Shown here: in pieces, positions 52,837 to 60,000 of the stretch
How the letters are laid out: the number at the start of each line of letters is the position of its first letter
Numbering within the stretch: the first letter of the stretch is position 1
DNA from: Hydractinia symbiolongicarpus
Taxonomy: Eukaryota > Cnidaria > Hydrozoa > Anthoathecata > Hydractiniidae
Direction: 5' to 3'
Assembly: GCF_029227915.1 (NCBI RefSeq)
Contig: NC_079886.1
Location: 8,000,001 to 8,060,000 of the forward strand
DNA length: 60,000 nucleotides
Position numbers and translations under genes: made by a program
Notes under the pieces: model-generated
Databases searched by the model: none
The model's input: the letters and a program-made list of their open reading frames with translations, nothing else
Told to the model about the DNA's origin: nothing

Positions 52837-55800
52837 ATTGAGACACAGACTGTAAGTAAAAAAATAGGTGCCAGCATAAAATTTGTGGGATGTTCCCTAA
52901 TCAGAGCTAATAATGAAGAAGTTTATTCAGCCAAAAAGTTCATTTTGCCAATATTTTGATACTTCCCCTTTCCTTACTGGAATTTCAAAGGTCCACACTT
53001 CTGGTTAACATAATGTTCTCTCAACACAAATTAAACAGAATCAAACCATTCTAACTTAAATATTCTTTCACATACTCTCTGGAACAAACAATATAGAAAC
53101 CAACTTATCAGTTACAAATGTAAAAACATATCCATACAATACTTTCAACATGATTATACAATCAGTTTCTCCTCCACTCCTTCCGCCAGATTTATTTCCA
53201 TTCATAAGATAGTGCATTATAAAAATACCATTTTTTTAAGCTTGTCACAGCATATAATATGTTAAACTCTGCATGTTTTTAGATATACAACGTGTGATTT
53301 ATCTCCCCACGACTTTATTTCCTTTTTGTAGTTATCAAAAAAAAAATCATTGATGAAACTGATAACGCTGTAAAAAAATATCTGATATATATCCCATTCA
53401 TAAATAAGGATAAGAGAAATAAAAGGTATTTACAAGAAGAAAAGTCTAGTAGGCTTATAAAAAGCTTTACAAAAACAAACATTCTCAAAAAACTGTTGAA
53501 AAAATAATAAGACCAAAAATAAAAACATAAACGTATATATAATAAAAAATAATAAATATTTCTATGATATGATGAAGCAGGTGCAGCTAGTACAACGTTT
53601 TTTTAAACATCATTTTTCTCACTAATTACATATATACCAACCATTTTTGCAAATCATTCTTATTAAGCAATTCTTATTAGGGAACTTTTACATTACAAAG
53701 TCGTTATATTTTGATATATTATTACATTATATATATATTTATATTTCATTATAGGTTAAATTTATTATTAAATAAAAACAGCAGAAAAATAATGTTGTGA
53801 ACAGTCCGTATAGATAATATAATTGGCACATTACTTAATAGACCTAATGCAGCAATTCAGCATCTCAGTCTTGCATCTAAACTAGAAAGTGATACAACGA
53901 AAGTAGATTACAAAATAATTCCCCTAGGAATCTATAAATATTTTATGTACACTATATATCGCACAACATTAAGTGTTGTGAAAATCGTGGTAACTTATTG
54001 TACAGTACGAATAGTAAACACCACTTCTTTCTCCGCAACATAAAAAGAAATGTTTTGTCACTTATGTAAATTAAGAAAACAAATGGTTCCGGAGCTGATT
54101 ATTATTTCAGTAGATGAAATATTAAAGTAAATAATGAACTCATACTTCAACCTTAAATTCTTCTCATTGGGCGCCTAGGAAAGTGTGAAAAGCTTTTATG
54201 CAGAATCTAACACCTTACACAAAAAGGATATCATACTTAATTTTTTATTAACTTGAACTGTGTTTCTAATAACTACGAGATGAATTTAGTTGTTTCAAAG
54301 ATAACATTGCAAAATACATGTATGTAACTATGGTGTATATTTACCCACAACAAAATCAATTGCTATTTTTGACTTCATTGAAGTGGGCATGAACTCTTCT
54401 CCCTACAAACTATTGTACCTTGAGAGGATAATATTTTTAAGCGCCACCTTAAACATGTTGGAGGCAGGAATAAATATAAAGTTAGATAAATACAGAATAC
54501 TGATAAAAGCATAAAGGAAGTATCCTGAATTTGCTGTATTTTTTACTGATTGATGATTGATTCAATATTGTGAAAAAAATTAAATTCCATTGTTTTAACT
54601 CCCTCTTGAAGCCTAAAGGCATGTTGATTTTATTTTCGAATAAAGAAAAGAAAAACATTTGCCACAACCAACTTTTACCACGTCAGCCCTTATGGGGTAT
54701 TGGGTGAGTATTTCATGGGTCCTATTTAAGGGTTAGGGTAATTTTTCTACCTGCATACCACCCCTTCATTTAATTTAGAAAAGGACAAATGCTATGACTA
54801 TGAAACTTGGCACTATAACTAAAATAGAAGAAGTAATTCGATAATAAAAAACAAATAATTCTGATGTTATTATTTTTTATTTTTTCCTAATTTTTCATTA
54901 ATCCAATTTGTCTAATTTAAAAGTATCATTAGATCAAAAAAGATATTTCTTTGTAAAAATCTCTTTTGGAGGTGTTATGATGAAAAAAATTGTAGTCTAT
55001 ACATTTACCACAAAAGTTATTAAAAATAAAAATTACATAGATTTAATGTTACTGCAGCTGTGAAAAATAGGCAACCGACTATAAAGTCAATTCCACAGTG
55101 TATTCCTTGTTATGGCCTTTCTTTTCATAATCCACTAAATTGACCATACTTACAGGCGAGTGCATGGGTAGAATATCCATATTCCACCACAGAAGGGTTG
55201 AAGAAAACAAGTAGCTTGCTAGAATAACAGTAAATACATCCCCTGTCCTTACTAAGACCAGATGTCCACACATCTCTGACTGTCTGATTACCGCACAAAA
55301 ATAAAACTTTTTTTTCTTTCACTGTCTGCCCTAAATGTAGGTCGCTAACACTATGGAAATATATACCATCGCTGCAATAATTAATGCTGTTGCTGATTAA
55401 CGCTATTCCAGTACCATACATCCGTTTCCCAGGATAATGTCACATCCCCTTCAGGCTGCTGCTTCCAGCAATATTATCAAATGTGGCATCAATTGTAAGC
55501 CCAATGGTGAAATAAATTGATTTCATTACATGTTACAAGAGATAAAGAAACCATTGTAGGTCTTCCCTTTCTAAAGGTGAACAAAATTAAATATTAGTCT
55601 CCTTAGAGTTGTCTGCCGGGCTGTACCAACTGTAGTTTGCTGATTAAGGAGAGCAACAATTCTTTTCTTTTAGACTAAATGTGCTTAGTATCTGTTGAAG
55701 AAAGGTTTGAATTTCCTGTGATTTTAGGCCTGGGATTTTTTCCTGTATGTGCTTTTTAATTTAGCTCAATGCCTAATTAAATCATTTTTTTAGCCTGTTC

Positions 55801-58800
55801 CTGGACTGGCAGGTTCCAGTACGCTGCCACAATGTGGAACTTGCAAGGTTCACTCCTTTATCTACTATCTACGATTGCTTGGTATGCTGCGTCTAAGGCT
55901 TAATGTGTAATCTTGTATAAATAAGTCTGGTGACACTCTGACCTTTGGGATGAGAGAGATCCAGTATAAAAGTCTATATTTACCTGATTCCTTCTTACCT
56001 GTAACTCGTTGGTTGAGACCCTAACACGGTGGTTGAGAAAAATTACCTGTTATGTTCCACCTCCTTCAAATATTTCTCTGCCACTGGTACTTGATGATTC
56101 AATGGGTACAACCAATAATGTTAAATCTTGCCTTGTTTCAACTGGTGGCATTGATGGAATAGTAAGGTAAAGATCTTTGACTTTTATAAAGGATTAATCT
56201 TGCGCAAGATACAAACTTGACTGGTGAGAGTTAGGTAACCAAGGGAAGCTTAGCATTAAACATCGTTCCCTCCATTGAAATCAATTATACTGTGCAAAAT
56301 CATTTTTAGGAGAGCCACAAAATAGCACATGACCACAGCGTTTCCAAAAAGTTAAACTCGTAGTTGTCTTGAAAATACTCCATGTGTGAATTTGCTATGT
56401 TAAAGGGAAAATTCTTTGTGGCTATTTAAACTTAAGGTATGCTAAAAACGTTTTCATGGAATTTAATTTTATTAGCCAGAAATTTTGGTAGTTTTTGCAG
56501 AAATTAAATTTATAGTGTTTTCCTTGCTAACAAAGTTACCTATTTATACATAATCCTGGACAACAAAACAAAGACTAATGATGTAGCAACAGTAATTAAA
56601 CTAATTATAAAAAAATTCATGGGAATGTAACTTAAAAGGCAAAAATCCAGAAAACTCCAAAAATTTGTTACCTTAAAGTATTACACACCGATTTTTTTCT
56701 CAAAGAGCTTGAAAAAACTGTTAGGATGTTGAAATTAAACTGAAACCATAAAGAATATACTAACAAACAAGGAAACTTAGGTTTTTAAACAACAGAAAAA
56801 AATTAATAAAAACAGGACCTAGCTACATTTTATTAGTTAGGTCTCCTTCCCTGGTGTTGGAGGATCAAGAGTACCATGTACAGATTTGTGTGTGTAGAGA
56901 GATAGCCTAAAAAAAAAGGATTCGTCAGATAGACAGACTGCATACTACAACTTTGAGCAATAGTTGTTTTAGCTTGTGCCTGTCTTTTTTTATAATTCTT
57001 ATTTCACTTCCTTGATAGGCCTGCGTCTTATAGCTTGCTCTGTGCAGGCATGGAGGTGGCGGGGCTCTGAGTGACTTTACCTGACCAATTCATAGTTCAG
57101 TCCTAGTTCAGTATTGGTTGCATTTTACATGTGTTAGTTTTGTTGTTATTCTGATGAAGTCCTTCTTAGGTCATCTCTTTACCCGGACAAAAACATTTCT
57201 CTACATACAATACAATGATTCCTGAACTGGAAAGCAAGGACATTCAGTCTAAAAAGCCTTAAGTTGGAGTTCTTAGCATTCTAGTGATAGCTGATATAAT
57301 TTGTAGCATTTAAACTTTAATTTGAAGAAACAACAACTAGCTAAGTAAAAAAAACTAAGCTGCATCTGTTACCTATACTCCATTTCGAATGGATGGAACA
57401 GTTATCAATCTTGCAGAAAATTTTTAACATGTATTGACAAACAGCAATATACATTGCTTCATTATTGATTCCTGTCAGTAGATATCTGCTTCATTGTGCA
57501 AAAATGCTTCTTCAATCAGGCTTAAAGCTCACATCATAAATCTAGACCAATTTGCTATAGATATACACTTCTTTTCTAACTTTCAACTGTAACAAATGCA
57601 ATGTCACTAAGTTACAGATTATATAGACAAAATGTCCCTTTTTTCTATAAAAAAACATTTAACTTTATTTTTGTCTCATTTTGTCCATTCTTAATCAATT
57701 TTTTCTTGTTCTCATATTTTTTTACATTTCTAAGAATGGGAGGCCTGCAATAAATGGCAATATGATGATGCTAAAAATTGACAAAATAATGATACAATGT
57801 CAAAATGCAAAATGCATTTTTTTTACTGAACAATTTCTTATTCATCTTTATGCATCTCTGTTGCACAATGTTAAAACAGGCATATTCACAATAAAACTTT
57901 GAAAAAGTTTTTTTTTGCAACAAATCTTTTATTTCGCTAGACTAAACTTAGTAGGCTAGTTACATGGTTGTCAACAAAAATAAAGGGGTATGGTGCAAGT
58001 AAACTAGTATCATTTTTAAGATTTTCTTTTCAAAGTTTCTATTTTAATTTTGTAACAGGAATATTGGTAAAATTAGAAGGAATTCAGTTTTAAAAGTTAA
58101 AAGTCATGACAGGAGAAAAAAATTTAGCAAATTTTGTGGCATCAATAACATACTTTATGCCAAATAATAAGATGTGCATTATATTAAGAATGAAAAAAGC
58201 TTTTTTAAGGTTTTAGACAAGGTTTTGAGCTCTAAAAAACAATCACTCATTCTTACCTCAAATTCTCTGTTTTAGGCAAATTACTTACCTTTAACTGTCT
58301 ATGTTTTCACTTTAACTCTTGAAAATGTACAGCTTTACTTATGATCAGTACTGAATTGGAAACAGATAAAAAATTTGAAAAGAAACCTAAATTTAAAACA
58401 CCAAGATTTTTTAATAAACAGTTTGCAAGATAAAATCGAAACACACAAGTAAGCAATTACACAAAAATCACTGTGCATTCAGTTTAACAAAGTTCATTGT
58501 GCAGTTAGTTGTAGTTTTTTAAACCCATTGAGCGGAAATCAGCTGGGTGTTTTGTTGGTGTTTTCTTAGATCAATAGAAGTCAGTTAAATCAAAGACCCA
58601 TCAAACACTCATTATTCTTTCATGAAAGCTAAAAAACACCCTTCTTTTCATCAAAAGCTGATAAAAAAGGGAAAGAAAAACCTTATCGATAGCGCAAGTT
58701 GCAGAACCTGAACCTATTCTGTAAAAAATGCAACATCTGTTCTAAGCAGCTTAATGATTATTTCTTGATAAGAGTGCATCCTGAAAATTTTACACCTTCG

Positions 58801-60000
58801 TCCTGATACTACTAAAATCAACATTAATCCTTTAGGCATACCTGGTGAACACTATCTCTGCCCAGCATGTGAAACATCAAACATCAGTTATCAGTTGAGC
58901 TTCATAAAGTTTTTTTAGGTTGAAGGTATCACCTGATTTTCCCTACGAACTATAGGAAAACTCACAAACTTTCTTATCAAAATCTGCACCTAATACTTGA
59001 GATGCAAATTTGAAATAGCAGGCAAACGATGCAACTTTTACCACCCTAAACCATGTAACAAGTTTCTCAGACATGGCACTGGGAAATCTAGGCTGCACCC
59101 TTAAAAAGCAATGTCTCAAATTACATCCCACATGTTTCATTCTTTAATCAAAAGCAACCAAGGTTTTGACTTGAGTTGCTATCAACTCCCTGTTTATGGC
59201 ACTAAAGAAAGAAGTCAAAGGAGCGCATCTGTTTAAACAATCAAAAACACTTTCTGTCTTCTGCAAGTCACACAAAGTAACCTCCATTTCTTTTATAAGT
59301 CTTTTATAACCCCATATTAATATGCAAAACACAAAAACTAGCTACAATAATTTTAAAGCTACCTCATACAGCACCAATGTGGCAAAGCAGTCAACTTACA
59401 CTAAACATCCTTTTACTAAATCTCACAACCTTCACAAAATCAACCAGCTGCAAAGCAACACTTTTGGCTGTGGTCAGAACACTTTTGGCTGTGGTCATGC
59501 AATTTTACATTATTTTTTATTTCAATCTGAAGACTGTGCCTTCAAAATTACTAATAATAACTGGATTTCTTAAGAAAACAAACACCAACCTTTTGCTGGA
59601 ATTAGTGAAACATTACTCAAAGATATAAAAATGCGGAGATACAGATCCCTGGTTACATACAAATTGCAAAAATAGGAAAAACAAAGGAAGAGACAGTTGA
59701 GGAGTTGTCTTTTATGTTGTGCATTGCCGCAACCATTAATATCATTCTCAGATGGAGTTACAGAAACTTAATCAGTATATTCAAAGTATAAACTCCTACA
59801 ATTAACTGTGCTTAACCATCAACCAGATGATAGTTTCCATAGGTTCAACTCATCTTTACCGCAATCAGGTCTTTGTGAATTAAAACAACAGTGACAACCA
59901 TGGATACAATGTAAATGTGGGAGTCAAATAGTGTACACAAAATAAGGTGCACTTCATCTGATATTGAATTTCAATCTAAAAATTTTAATTTTTTAAAAAA
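52837..60000. other. AT-rich stretch without recognised genes
   Basis: Open frames here are short and match no family I know. 55079-55421 (minus) is open for about 98 codons and ends near a good donor (CCT|GTAAGTAT at about 55155) but looks unlike a known domain. 59457-59498 is a 21 bp direct duplication (AACACTTTTGGCTGTGGTCA). Could be erg upstream sequence or an unrelated noncoding transcript. Confidence 0.3.

Noticed and set aside
55079-55421. 98-codon minus-strand frame with a good donor-like site near its end
   Set aside because: No recognisable family, no partner exon, composition like surrounding AT-rich DNA; kept only as a mention in the region entry.

Overview
The window is AT-rich, intron-containing animal DNA. 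The proteins that can be read, the many short inverted-repeat elements and the TGACGTCA- and TTCGCGAAA-bearing interspersed repeats suggest a cnidarian, most likely a hydrozoan; this is inference, because no species-specific marker is visible. There are three convincing host genes. The rest is introns, intergenic repeats and decayed mobile or virus-like DNA.

Layout. 0-2.8 kb: interspersed repeats carrying CRE palindromes. 2.78-3.43 kb (-): a broken C-terminal piece of a protein-primed family-B DNA polymerase of the Polinton/Maverick (adintovirus-like) type. It stops at the edge of a roughly 6 kb element (3.4-9.4 kb) that has paired inverted subterminal repeats and a decayed, intronless minus-strand ORF. 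12.39-16.93 kb (+): a two-exon NOLC1/Nopp140 gene (LisH domain plus SRP40 C-terminal domain) whose intron holds a hAT-like MITE, a 66 bp palindrome and five copies of a 130 bp tandem repeat. 18.61-21.20 kb (-): a two-exon Mab-21 domain gene that converges on NOLC1. 22.3-24.6 kb: a cluster of decayed virus-like genes (SAP-like, BRO-N-like and a glycine-rich hydrophobic protein) next to an unusual triple inverted repeat. 26.43-45.17 kb (-): a complete ten-coding-exon KCNH/erg voltage-gated potassium channel gene of 951 codons, with PAS cap, PAS, S1-S6, SVGFGN filter, cyclic-nucleotide-binding-homology domain and C-terminal coiled coil. Its introns are rich in (AAAC)n arrays, a 61 bp minisatellite and a TA-flanked MITE. 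45.2-60 kb: no convincing coding exon, but a tRNA-derived SINE, several hairpins and small tandem arrays; it could be erg upstream sequence or intergenic.

The host genes do not form a pathway: NOLC1 acts in nucleolar snoRNP and Pol I biology, Mab-21 in development, and erg in membrane repolarisation. The main observations are (i) an erg channel with His at the hERG Tyr652 position and an F-D-L rather than F-N-L intrinsic-ligand motif, (ii) GTTT-repeat tracts placed directly downstream of two erg 5' splice sites, (iii) relics of two Polinton-associated gene sets, and (iv) well-delimited MITEs with recognisable target-site duplications. All splice junctions were read by eye from GT/AG signals, phase continuity and family similarity; no transcript data were used.
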